This document shows, piece by piece, positions 1 to 9,629 of a DNA stretch of 64,000 nucleotides. The stretch covers positions 3,968,001 to 4,032,000 of the forward strand of contig OY725498.1 of assembly GCA_963281255.1 (NCBI GenBank). The letters run 5' to 3'. This DNA comes from Aphrocallistes beatrix (taxonomy: Eukaryota; Porifera; Hexactinellida; Sceptrulophora; Aphrocallistidae). The notes under the pieces were generated by a model. It was not told the origin of the DNA. It ran no database searches and saw only the letters and a list, made by a program, of their open reading frames with translations. Both the position numbers and the translations under genes were made by a program. Positions within the stretch are counted from its first letter, which is position 1. Each line of letters starts with the position of its first letter.

Positions 1-2327
1 ATATCTCCTAAATCTGGTTGTGGGAGATATATGGCTTGGGGAAGAGGAGGATTTGTGCTGAAATCCTCTCGAGTTCCATTAGTGGATCCGTAGCGATTTG
101 TTGCAGTTACAAACACAGAATAACTGAAATTAATTTTGAGTCCAGTTATCGCATAAGATGTATTAGCTAGTGATGGAGACTGAGTATAACTATTACATTG
201 AGGTAGCTCGCAATAGAAAACTACATACGTTTCAGGTGTTGTTCTATTTATATATGTGCCATTCCAATTCAATTGTACGCTCTCTGAACCTATCACCAGT
301 TGTAATGATATAGAATCAGGCTGATAAGATGCTTCTATTACAATGTTAGTAGAGTTTGAACTGATTGGTTCACTCGTACCAACTACTGCTTGACATCTGT
401 ACTCTCCAGTATTAGCAGTGACAGTACTAGCTACAGATATTACAGTACGAATTGTATTAGGAACACTTGTAGACATATATTGTATTTGTACACCATTAGT
501 CTCATTTAGAATAAATATTTCATCCCGTGTCCAGAAGATACGTAGAGAAGTTAGAAATCCAGATTCATAACTGAAGATACAAGAGAGTTGGAATGAGTCT
601 TCTTCAAAATAGAAATCCATCACAGTCAAATTAGAAGATACAAGTGATGCACGAGGTGGTGAAATAGCAATATTAATTGTCACATCATCTTCTCCTACCA
701 CATTAGTTCCGTGACATGTGTAGAAACCAGAATTCCCCAATGTAAACCCAGTCGTATCAAGGAAACTCAAGGAGTAGAAATTAGGTCCAGTCCAGTAGTA
801 CAGAGCAGGAGGATAAGGAGAGTTAGAAGCTACACATGTGATGTTAATCGGATCATTTGTTGGGACTTCAATGCTTGATGCTGTAACTACAGGGGCTACT
901 GGAGTTTGCAAGAACACTCCTACTCTAACCTCACTAGTACCATCACTACAAGTGTAATAGCCTTCTGTCTCTGAGGTAACTGTTGCATTCAGGAACAAGT
1001 CACTTCTACCAATGCGAGGAGTGATGGCGTAAGGGAGATAGGATGAATTAGAGTGAACTTGTACAGGAGAAACAAACTGACTACGGTTTACAATGTTATC
1101 AAATTTCCACGTCACCTCAACTGTACTACTCATCGACACGCAATACAATGTAGTAGGAATGGCGGTTGAAATATAGTTAATCGAATCTACGACTCCAGTT
1201 GTTGCAGAAACAGAATCAAATACTTCAAGTGGATTATTCCCATCAACATTCATCCTGAAGGATATCCTGGTGCTATACAAATCCTCACAAACATATTCTC
1301 TGTCGTAAACGAGAGAAACTGGGAATGAAGGACTAAAATCTATCCAAATTCTCCTTCTGTTTTCTGTTAGATTTAATGGAGCACTTACTGCTGTCACATT
1401 GCTATTTCCAGTATCTAAGTTTAAATTTCCGGTATCCATGAAAACTCCGTTGAACACGAGTGGACAAGTGTACCTTCTGTCTGGAGATACATCCCCGATT
1501 GTAAGAGTAAGTGGACTTATTGTGCCATTCTCAATGCAAGCGGAATTTGATAATCGTGGATTGTCAATATTTCCTGGTTCATAATTGAAGAAAGCTCTAT
1601 CAGATATTGTTGTATAGAGTTGATCCGAATCACTGGTTCCAATCGACTGACAAACTGAAGTGTTCGAGAAAGTAACATTATCAATGATTGAGGGGATGGA
1701 TGATGGACTAGATGTAACCACATCTGGTCTGAATACAATGCTGCTAGAACCCTTCAATGACTGGATTTTATAACGCTTACTGAAATCGAAATTGAACAAT
1801 CCTCTTTGTAATGTGAACTCAGAGATCACAAGTGGAGTGTCTTTAGTGGAAATTCGAAATCCCCTCAAATCAGTTTGGATAGTATTCGGACCGCTAAGTA
1901 TTGGTCTCACCCAATAGATGCCGAAATATTTAATCTGTGCATTTACTCCATTCACTCTACAAGTGAAATTATTCCCCTGATTAGCTACACTTATGAAATT
2001 AGTACCTGCGTCATTAGAGGTGTGTAGTGTCTTGTTGCTATCACTTCCTGTCCAGTACAGACTGGTGCTAGCACCAGTACCCATAGGGACCTCGTTACCA
2101 CTAGTATCATACCACGTCACAGTCACGGTATCAGTGGGTATGTCTGTAGTGCAAGTAAACGATTTGATGTGTGGGAGTTCTCCAGTGTAGAAGAGTGAAC
2201 CTGATTCAAACTCAATCGTTTCTTGAGGAGTATCAGCAATATTATTGTAGAAGGATAGTCGGAGTGCATTCACAAATACATTTGGAATAAAACAAAACAC
2301 ACATACAAGTATAGGAATGAACACCAT
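1..2327 (-). CDS. Ig/FN3-domain secreted or surface receptor, 5' part (runs off window)
   Basis: Reading the minus strand from the ATG at 2327, I find an uninterrupted frame of 775 codons to the left edge; the stop lies outside the window. The first ~21 residues (MVFIPILVCVFCFIPNVFVN) form a classic signal peptide. Several Ig-like units follow, each with a Cys near a B strand, a Trp, and a Y-x-C near the F strand; the clearest are the two C-terminal ones, with 'GFYTC' and 'GEYRC'. The last ~100 visible residues look like a fibronectin type III domain. Many N-x-S/T sequons suit an extracellular, glycosylated protein. I infer an adhesion or recognition receptor; the transmembrane and cytoplasmic parts would be beyond the edge. 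No intron is visible in 2.3 kb of coding sequence, which is unusual for an animal Ig-superfamily gene. The exact family is not recognised. Confidence 0.85.
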   Translation of the reverse strand, partial: MVFIPILVCVFCFIPNVFVNALRLSFYNNIADTPQETIEFESGSLFYTGELPHIKSFTCTTDIPTDTVTVTWYDTSGNEVPMGTGASTSLYWTGSDSNKTLHTSNDAGTNFISVANQGNNFTCRVNGVNAQIKYFGIYWVRPILSGPNTIQTDLRGFRISTKDTPLVISEFTLQRGLFNFDFSKRYKIQSLKGSSSIVFRPDVVTSSPSSIPSIIDNVTFSNTSVCQSIGTSDSDQLYTTISDRAFFNYEPGNIDNPRLSNSACIENGTISPLTLTIGDVSPDRRYTCPLVFNGVFMDTGNLNLDTGNSNVTAVSAPLNLTENRRRIWIDFSPSFPVSLVYDREYVCEDLYSTRISFRMNVDGNNPLEVFDSVSATTGVVDSINYISTAIPTTLYCVSMSSTVEVTWKFDNIVNRSQFVSPVQVHSNSSYLPYAITPRIGRSDLFLNATVTSETEGYYTCSDGTSEVRVGVFLQTPVAPVVTASSIEVPTNDPINITCVASNSPYPPALYYWTGPNFYSLSFLDTTGFTLGNSGFYTCHGTNVVGEDDVTINIAISPPRASLVSSNLTVMDFYFEEDSFQLSCIFSYESGFLTSLRIFWTRDEIFILNETNGVQIQYMSTSVPNTIRTVISVASTVTANTGEYRCQAVVGTSEPISSNSTNIVIEASYQPDSISLQLVIGSESVQLNWNGTYINRTTPETYVVFYCELPQCNSYTQSPSLANTSYAITGLKINFSYSVFVTATNRYGSTNGTREDFSTNPPLPQAIYLPQPDLGD

Positions 2328-2368
2328 GATATCAAACATACAAATTGAATTTGAAATACACTTGGCTC

Positions 2369-2376
2369 AATATATA
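2369..2376 (-). promoter_or_regulatory. Possible TATA box of the Ig/FN3 gene
   Basis: The minus strand reads TATATATT about 42-50 nt upstream of the start codon at 2327. This is a plausible core promoter spacing if the 5' UTR is short (about 15-20 nt). It is only a motif match in AT-rich DNA. Confidence 0.3.
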
Positions 2377-2639
2377 CCAATTTAACTTTACTATTACGTA
2401 TGCTGATTACAGCTCCAGAGTATCATATTAACAGGTCACACGTGAATGCGTATATCAAGGGTTAATACTGGATATTTTAATCCTTCCTTATATGGAGATC
2501 TTCTTACTTACTTGATTTAGCATGATTAAGGAGATTACATTAACTTTTAATTAATTTTGAATATTCATTCAATCATAATATACGAGAACAAAATCGTCCA
2601 CAATTTCGATCATCATCCAATAGTTACAATAACTCAATA

Positions 2640-3290
2640 ACTCATAAACCATTGAATTTATATAGATAAATTATACTATCACAATAGGAAGTAGTCTATT
2701 TGCAATCAAATGGAATTACATTTGAATTTATGGCTCTTGCGGTTTTCATGATATGACCCCAACTGACCAAAACACGTTCCCATAGCAACACTGGAATGTA
2801 ACAACATTCCATTGAATAATTCAAAAAATTTCGTATCAACCCATTCACATATCAGGTCTATGTGAAAAAATGTATAATAAAAACACTTAGAAGTGCCCTT
2901 AAACGACCTATGAAAATCAATAAATTTGTCACAAATATAACCTATTGCGCAACCATATGGTGACTAATCTAAATTTTAACAACGGATATGGGTACTTTGA
3001 CACCATATTTATATATACTGGTAATACATTCCTAAGCTCTATTGTGCTTTGTTATTGATTTAAGGCAGCCCATGCATTATTTCAACCATCTTCTACCGCA
3101 TCCCTAGTCCAAAATCCGCAAGTTACTGTGAGGCCTTATATACATACAGTAGGCTATGGCTATGTTTATGTGAATTTAGTGATTTTCAGAGGTGGTTTAA
3201 GGATACTTTTAAGTGTATTTAATATAATATTTTTCACATAGAAATGAGCTGTGAATGGGTTGATTTAACGAACCAACCTATGAATCACAG
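2640..3290. repeat. Partial copy of the fold-back repeat family seen at 5.67-6.93 kb
   Basis: The stretch 2690-3160 matches the right arm of the palindromic element at 5.67-6.93 kb. Shared landmarks are 'caaatggaattacattt', 'accaaaacacgttcccat', 'cctattgcgcaaccat' and the terminal 'ttactgtgaggc', followed by 'cagtaggctatgg'. About 3190-3290 carries part of the same arm in the opposite orientation, with 'ttcacatagaaatgagctgtgaatgggttgat'-type sequence, so the copy is rearranged. No coding potential is seen. Confidence 0.7.
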
Positions 3291-3420
3291 CTCAGTTCTA
3301 TCACTGTTTCGCTAAATCATTAAATCACTGAAACTCACTGTTTTGATAACTCATTACATTTCTACTAAGTATTTACATTCCATGACTTCAGTGCGCTTCC
3401 AAACCGCGGTACCTCGGGAG

Positions 3421-3700
3421 CAGAGCTAGGTGCCTCGGTTATCCAGTGGTTAGATGTACTGTCTAGCGCAGTGTTTCTCAACCTTTTTCTTCTCGCGGCA
3501 CCCATTCTAAACTTATACCTTTCAGCGGCACCCCTTAATTTGACTTAGGGGCAGGCCAATGAACAAATGATAGTAAAAGTGTTCGTAGTGGTAAGGCCTG
3601 CGGCACCCCTAGAGGAAGCAAATGGCAGCCCAGGGTGCCGCGGCACCCCGGTTGAGAACCACTGGTCTAGCGAGCATAGCTCGTGACAAAACAAACCGTT
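3421..3700 (+). repeat. tRNA-like A-box fragment split by a MITE
   Basis: The flanks of the hAT-like insertion, joined across it, contain 'cggttatccagtggttag', which resembles a tRNA D-arm/A box, followed by 'gtctagcgagcatagctcgtgac', which could fold as an anticodon-like stem. No B box (GGTTCRANYCC) follows, so this is at most the head of an old tRNA-derived SINE. Confidence 0.25.
3469..3664. mobile_element. hAT-like MITE, 196 bp, with 8-bp target duplication
   Basis: The element starts 'cagtgtttctcaacc' and ends 'ggttgagaaccactg', imperfect terminal inverted repeats of the widespread hAT type. It is bounded by an exact 8-bp direct repeat, GTCTAGCG, at 3461-3468 and 3665-3672, as expected for hAT transposition. 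It is non-coding, with several repeats of 'gcggcaccc' inside. Confidence 0.9.
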
Positions 3701-4566
3701 TTAAGATAGATAAGCTTAGGTCCGTGTGAAACTAGCATCTTCAATCATTATCTAGCAAGAACACTCAAAAAGTGGTACGACACTCGCATACCCGCCGAAC
3801 CTGCTGTACCGCCTTTATACAATACTATATATATAAGTACAGTCAATATGTTATAGTATATGTACTACATTGATAACAGTACAGCAGATTTGTTAGGCTC
3901 AAATCTAACAACTCTTTATACGTCAAGTATACATACACAAATGAAATAAACTAAAAAAAGAATTTTCAAAGAAAATTATCATTTAAACGCGTCCCAATTT
4001 TCGAAAAGGGAAGAAGTCTTACTGTTAGGATAACATTCTTATTGAGTGGACCAAGAGAAATTGTATATTTTGATCAGAAAATATGTAGAATTTTGAACAG
4101 AAATGTGGAATTTACATTAATTAGTATTGAAATTCCACATTTCTGATCAAAATTCAGATGTACATTAAATTCATTAAATGAACATTAAAAGTACTAATGA
4201 AGAACACAGTAATATGGACAGTTAATGGTAAATATGGATAAGGAGATGCTATGTAAGGCCCATATTTCATATTAAATAGTAGTACAAAACTTCAATCATA
4301 AAATTTCAGAATTACAAGACAAAAATCCTATTTACTTTTGCCCAAATATTTTCAATCATAATATAGAACAAATAATTCGTCATTGGACTTAAATACTAGT
4401 CCAACTATTTGGAGAACATTTCTCGACACTCTACAATATTTTTCAAACATGTAGAAGAATGTCCTTCTTTTGTGAAGAACCTTACCTGACAAATCACGCA
4501 TCGGAAATAATCATATTTCCAAATCCTTCGAGACATAAAATAAGGTAAAGAACATTGTATTTCAAA

Positions 4567-5457
4567 TTAAAAACAAGAAAATATTTGTAATTTAAAATCA
4601 CCAAACATGGACACAACAACCAGTTTGTGATTAGCTGTTAAAGTCAATCCAGTTATATACATAAACATTCCCGGACCCGGACCAGAATCTCCTAACTTCT
4701 GAAAGAGAGCTCCCTCCTTCGTGAAGAACTTGACTTCATCCGTATTCACATCATTTATAATAAAATTTCCATAACTATCCAAACAGAATATAGGATAATG
4801 GAAGGCCCATCGGGAGATTTCGAATACAGGCTGACTTAATCCTCGTAGGATGATGGAGCGTAGTTTGAAGCCCTTTTGATTGAATACCAGAATGCAGTAA
4901 CGTGAATGTAGAGGGTTGAAACTAAGTACGAATACTTCATCTGCATTTAGCTTAACATCACATGGGTGTACCATGGAGTAGTGTGAGATCTGTCGCTTGT
5001 AGTTTAGATCTCCATCAAGGATTTGAACACGATGTCTACTATAATCAGTAACAAAGACATCTCCGTTATTGGATACTGCGAGTCTTCTTAACTGCTTAAA
5101 CTTATCGACAGTAGATCCTATGTCCTCCTTGCTTCTGATAAGATGGAGATCATCTGCTACTTTGAAATGGACCAAAAAGGTTTTTTCTAAAAGTGTTATA
5201 TATAGATTGTCCTGATGGATAGCCATTCCTTTTGGGTAACATAAACCTTTTTGTATGAATTGTTTTACAATGTTCCCTGACTCTGAGAATATAAACACAC
5301 GCGTACTCTTGTAAAATTGTTCTCCTACATAAATCTGTTCAGTAGATGGATCAACAGTGACACAAGTAGGCTTAAGAGGAGAGTCATATACAATATTAGC
5401 AGATGGTATGGCTGTTAAATGGTCGAAAAGGTAGTTGTTATGTTCTTCGAAATCCAT
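4567..5457 (-). CDS. NHL-repeat beta-propeller protein without coiled coil
   Basis: The ATG at 5457 opens 296 codons (MDFEEHNNYLFDHL...). The product is made of NHL-type blades: 'PKGMAIHQDNLYITL', 'RLAVSNNGDVFVTDYSRHRVQIL' and 'HPCDVKLNADEVFVL'. The closing blade ends 'LQIFSCF'. It is the most diverged NHL gene here and lacks the N-terminal coiled coil of the other six. The frame stays open upstream to 5589, and a good splice acceptor (polypyrimidine tract then AACAG, exon from 5498) could add 'NIYILISNEIEQL' from a 5' exon. A short inverted-repeat element sits just beyond, at 5538-5623, and may have cut off the original 5' end. NHL propellers usually bind protein or RNA; no specific role is inferable. 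Confidence 0.7.
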   Translation of the reverse strand: MDFEEHNNYLFDHLTAIPSANIVYDSPLKPTCVTVDPSTEQIYVGEQFYKSTRVFIFSESGNIVKQFIQKGLCYPKGMAIHQDNLYITLLEKTFLVHFKVADDLHLIRSKEDIGSTVDKFKQLRRLAVSNNGDVFVTDYSRHRVQILDGDLNYKRQISHYSMVHPCDVKLNADEVFVLSFNPLHSRYCILVFNQKGFKLRSIILRGLSQPVFEISRWAFHYPIFCLDSYGNFIINDVNTDEVKFFTKEGALFQKLGDSGPGPGMFMYITGLTLTANHKLVVVSMFGDFKLQIFSCF

Positions 5458-5537
5458 AAGTTGCTCGATTTCGTTAGAAATGAGAATGTAAATATTGGCT
5501 GTTAAAAATACAACCTTTATCAAAGAAATATAATACA

Positions 5538-5623
5538 CCAGTGATTCCCACCGGTCAATCGCGATCGACACATAGATCCATAGGTTCACTGAGTAGATCG
5601 CGATCGAATGGTGGAAACCTGTA
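5538..5623. repeat. Short inverted-repeat element beside the NHL gene
   Basis: The left end contains 'cagtgattcccacc' and 'atcgcgatcgac'; the right end contains 'gtagatcgcgatcg' and 'ggtggaaacctg', its imperfect inverse. The motif 'actgagtagatc' recurs at about 16298 and 50774, so it belongs to a dispersed family. The target duplication is unclear. Confidence 0.5.
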
Positions 5624-5664
5624 TTAACATTTCACAAAATATTATTTGCTTATACTACGCTGTA

Positions 5665-6932
5665 TCAGCCTACTGTATATAAGGCCTCACAGTAATTTGC
5701 GGATTTGGGACTAGGGATGCGGTGGAAGATGGTTGAACTAATACATGAGCTGCATTAAATAATTAACAAAGCACAATAGAGCTTTGGAATCAGGGCATTA
5801 TACAGCCTTCCAGAGATACGCTCCTAATCTCAAACCCCTAAATTTTCATACGCCTAAATCGATAAATTACATTAAAGTACAGGGGGAATTGGGAAAAGTT
5901 CTAAATTTTCACGCTCCTAAACACTTTTGGGCTTAAAATCATACGCCTAAAGGAGCGTCTCGCGCTCCTAGATAATCCTTTGTTTGGAATGTATTACCAG
6001 CATATATAAATATGGTGTCAAAGTACCCATATCCGTTGTTAAATTTTAGATTAGTCGCCATCTGGTTGCGTAATAGGTTATATTTGTGACAAATTGTCAT
6101 TTTCAAAGGGCAAAGTCAGTGTTTTTATCATAAAATTTTTCGTAAAGAGCTGGGATGTGGATGGGTTAATTAATACGGAAAATTTGGAATTTTTCCATGA
6201 AATTTTGCTACATTCCAGTGTTGCTATGGAAACGTGTTTTGGTCAGTTCGGGTTATATTTTGAAAACTGCAATAGCTAGACATTAAAATGTAATTCCATT
6301 TGATAGCAAATATACTACTTCCTATTAAGCGATAATATAATTTCGACGTCTAAATTCAATGGTTTACGAGACATTCGACAATTGATGATATTGGTCACAT
6401 TTGCTAATTTGTCGAATGTCTCGTAAACCATTGAATTTAGACGTCGAAATTATATTATCGCTTAATAGAAAGTTGTCTATTCGCTATCAAATGGAATTAC
6501 ATTTTAATGTCTAGCTATTGCAGTTTTCAAAATATAAGCCCAACTGACCAAAACACGTTCCCATTACAACACTGGAATGTAGCAACATTCCATGAAAAAA
6601 ATCCAATTTTCCGTATTAACCCATTCACATCTCAGTTCTATGCGAAAAAAAATGATAAAACACTTCGAAGTGCCCCTAAACGGCCTCTGAAAATGACCAA
6701 ATTTGTCACAAATATAACCTATTGCGCAACCATGTGGTGACTAATCTAAAATTTAACACGGGTATAGGTACTCTGACACCATATTTATATATGCTGGTAA
6801 TACATTTCTAAGCGCTATTGTGCTTTTTTAATGATTTAAGGCAGTTCATGTATTAGTTCAAACATCTTCTACCGCATCCCTAGTCCCAAATCCGAAAGTT
6901 ACTGTGAGGCTTTATATACAGTAGGCTATGGC
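5665..6932. mobile_element. Fold-back (palindromic) element, about 1.27 kb
   Basis: The two halves are long inverted copies of each other. The left end reads 'agcctactgtatataagg' and 'cctcacagtaa'; the right end reads 'ttactgtgagg' and 'tatatacagtaggct'. At the centre, about 6330-6480, a stretch beginning 'aagcgataatataatttcga' and containing 'aaattcaatggtttacgaga' is repeated in reverse around a short spacer. The left arm is lengthened by a later 192-bp insertion (5791-5982). No transposase frame is present. Related arms occur at 2.64-3.29 kb and 15.13-16.22 kb. The architecture is that of a fold-back or giant MITE. Confidence 0.85.
5791..5982. mobile_element. hAT-like MITE nested in the fold-back element
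   Basis: A 192-bp insertion is present in the left arm but absent from the right arm, which gives a built-in empty-site comparison. It is flanked by an exact 8-bp duplication TTTGGAAT (5783-5790, 5983-5990). The ends 'cagggcattatac' and the inverse of 'ataatcctttg' are imperfect inverted repeats. Inside are repeats of 'cgcctaaa' and 'gctccta'. No coding sequence is seen. Confidence 0.8.
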
Positions 6933-8387
6933 TGTATGTATTTTGAATTTTAGTTTCTCCCTATGCAAAGTGTTATGAAGTGTGAATAGGAAAGGGTTCC
7001 TAAAATGGAGATTAGTTAGCCTTGCCGAGCGAATCTTGTGATGCAGTTATATCTTGTGTGATCTTGAACACTTAAAAAGGTTGGGAAGGATACACTATAA
7101 TTAATGGGACAGATAAAGTAGCTTATCACTTGTCTCGCTCAAGAAGCTGTTTTGTGTTTCGATGATCCAGTGATGAATTCTCGACTTCATATGTGATGAT
7201 AGTAACTGTAAGAATACCTCCAAACTTAATAACAACTAGTAAAATTTCGAATATAGCTGATAGGACAATTTGATTAATTAAAATTAGGTGACAATTCAAA
7301 GTTGAGTCACAAATTGCTTTTTTTCTTGACTACCAGATAGGAAGTCGTAACACCAATGTCTATGTCACCAACTTTAGCGAAAAAATCGTTTTAGAGTGGT
7401 AGCAGATATCCAATTCGGCGAGAGTAGAGTGAGTAGAGGGTCTGGGTATGTAGAGGTTAGTCAATCAGTCAATTCCCTGTCTTAACAACGGAGACTTCAG
7501 CACATAATGTAATAACTATTGGACACAAGTCCTGGACAGCGATATAAACTACCAGTAACCCATCCTACACAACTTCTGACACATCCACATGACGTAAAAC
7601 TGACACCAGATGAAATGGATGTCTTCATTACTAGTTCCCCCTGTTCACAATTTTTCTTACGCTGGAAAATCTCTTCACACACGTGGAGATAAAGGAATGC
7701 AAGCTACCAACCTTCTCCTTGGTAGGACCCTTGGGTAAGGATCAGGATTGGTAGGCCAGTTTGCACAAATCGTAACAGTAACTTGTGAATTTTGAATCAG
7801 ATCTACTGTGTCAAGCTCTAGTACACAAGCTACACTCTCACACTGATGTACTGAAAATAATCGCAAGACTTCAACGAGCCAAAACCTCCCAGCAAATCCG
7901 TTACCTTTGCTGAATCAAAAAGTGTAAATAGGAAGGAATCGTTAAGAACTCAACTCTAAATCTGATGACCGCCAAGACACTCAGGACAGAAGACGATTCG
8001 TCTGATGAAGTCATCGAAGCCGTTCGTTAATAGTTTTAACACTCGAAAGACGTCAACAAGGAAGATGTGTCAATAGGTGGTTTATGACACATCACACTGC
8101 ACAGGACATATATACTTGCACAACACAAATAGTAATTAATGTTTCGCTAACTCTGATTACATTTCTATTTACATTCAGATATTTTCACACCTAACTTGAG
8201 GTAAAGTTTAATTTTCACTTTTTTATGAAATGCGTCAAACTAGTTCTACTAACCAGTCTACTAGTATTATAGGAAAGAATCATTACATAACATTGTAACT
8301 CTAAAGTCAATCCAATTAAATACTGAACAAACAAAATAAATCAGAGAAAGAATGCACATGAGCATGGCAATGTTATAAAATATGGAA
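6933..8387. other. Intergenic stretch with cysteine-rich short frames of unknown status
   Basis: No gene is firmly supported. On the minus strand two adjoining short frames (about 7866-7675 and 7682-7497) are cysteine-rich ('CGCVRSCVGW', 'CESVACVLELD'). An acceptor-like 'gattattttcag' precedes the first at about 7852. They could be exons of a small or decayed extracellular gene, but I cannot assign a family or a consistent splice model. Confidence 0.25.
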
Positions 8388-9629
8388 TTAGAATATCAAT
8401 AGACGATTGTTGTAACCTACGAGGATGATTCTCCCTCTTGCATCTAGTGTCACACCAAAAGGACTCTGTATGCTATCAGTGATTTTATGAACTAAATCTC
8501 CTTCTTGATTGAATAGAAAAATAGCGTTTTGTTCACGATCTGAAGTGATAAATTTGCCAGCACCATCTATACAGAATGAATAGGATTGTTTCAAATGTTT
8601 GGAAATAGAATTGAGAACAGCATTCTGTACCTGAATTAGGTTATAGTTGAAAGAATAGAGGAAAGGGTTAGTGTAGCTCAGTACATAAATATACTCGTTG
8701 GTTAGTTTTATGTCAGAAGGAGACTTCAGTATTCCATTTCCAAACTGAGACTTGAATAGGAAATCTTGGGAGAATATTTGGACTCGATCATTAGCATTGT
8801 CGCACACAAATATATCTCCATTCGATTCATTGATAGTAATGCCATATGGGGAACTCAATTGCCCTTCTCCATTCCCTGGAGTTCCTATCTGTTTCAGAAA
8901 TGTTCCATTCAAATCATAAACTAATAAGCAGCCAGCTCCGTACTGAGATACGAACACTTTATTTTTATAGAATGCAATGGAAATAGGAGAATTCATCTTA
9001 CCAGCTCCATCTCCGAACTTGTACAAATATTTTCCATCTTTGTTGAATACTTGTACTTTTTGGTTACTCTGATCTGCTACGAAAATATTACCAGTCTGGT
9101 AGTGCACTGCTACTCCAAAAGGATTTGAGAATTGTCCTTCCTTACTACCTGATGTCCCTCCTATACTGAGTACAGGAGTCACTTTTCCCTCATAATCTAC
9201 TACAGGTAGGCTAGATACTACAGAAGTAGAGTTAGTAACAGTAAGTCTACCAATAGTACCAGCTAACTCCAATAGTGTCTTGTCAAAGTCAAGACTGATG
9301 TGTTTAGATTTGAATTTAGATTCAAATTCATTTCGTTTCTCTGTTGTTAGCTTGATGATAGATTCTTGAAATTGTTTGAGATCATTCGATTTGAAGTTTT
9401 CTTTAGCAAAATTCAATCCTGTTTCCAGTTCTGCTAGAGATTGTTTGTGTTTATCTTTATCCCTTTTGTAATTGTTCAGAATTTCTTCTAATTCGTCTAA
9501 AAGTTGTCTCTCCCTCTCTCTCACACAATTCATCAGTTCACGGAAACGAGATTCAATTTCACTTTTCACTTTAGAGACTTGGTTCTCAAAACTCAATTCT
9601 TCAGAAGGAACTACTGAAGCTGTAGCCAT
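8388..9629 (-). CDS. Coiled-coil/NHL-repeat protein (TRIM-NHL-like without RING and B-box), copy B
   Basis: The ATG at 9629 gives 413 residues. Residues ~15-120 are a charged coiled coil ('SEIESRFRELMNCVRERERQ' and onward), followed by a linker with 'LELAGTIGRLTVTNSTS'. From ~150 to the C-terminus come about six NHL blades such as 'FSNPFGVAVHYQTGNIFVAD' and 'LSSPYGITINESNGDIFVCD'. This is the C-terminal half of the TRIM-NHL layout without the RING and B-box zinc fingers, so it is probably not itself a ubiquitin ligase; it may act by oligomerising and binding partners. No signal peptide is present, so it is likely cytosolic. A close paralogue lies at 60841-62088, and a decayed one at 13662-14896. 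The coding region is one uninterrupted exon. Confidence 0.9.
   Translation of the reverse strand: MATASVVPSEELSFENQVSKVKSEIESRFRELMNCVRERERQLLDELEEILNNYKRDKDKHKQSLAELETGLNFAKENFKSNDLKQFQESIIKLTTEKRNEFESKFKSKHISLDFDKTLLELAGTIGRLTVTNSTSVVSSLPVVDYEGKVTPVLSIGGTSGSKEGQFSNPFGVAVHYQTGNIFVADQSNQKVQVFNKDGKYLYKFGDGAGKMNSPISIAFYKNKVFVSQYGAGCLLVYDLNGTFLKQIGTPGNGEGQLSSPYGITINESNGDIFVCDNANDRVQIFSQDFLFKSQFGNGILKSPSDIKLTNEYIYVLSYTNPFLYSFNYNLIQVQNAVLNSISKHLKQSYSFCIDGAGKFITSDREQNAIFLFNQEGDLVHKITDSIQSPFGVTLDARGRIILVGYNNRLLIF

Noticed and set aside
3421-3720. Functional tRNA gene
   Set aside because: Only an A-box-like segment is present, it is interrupted by a hAT-like insertion, and no B box or closing acceptor stem follows.
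7675-7866. Integrin alpha exon
   Set aside because: Similarity is limited to a loose Cys/Trp spacing, with no neighbouring transmembrane or KxGFFKR-like exon.
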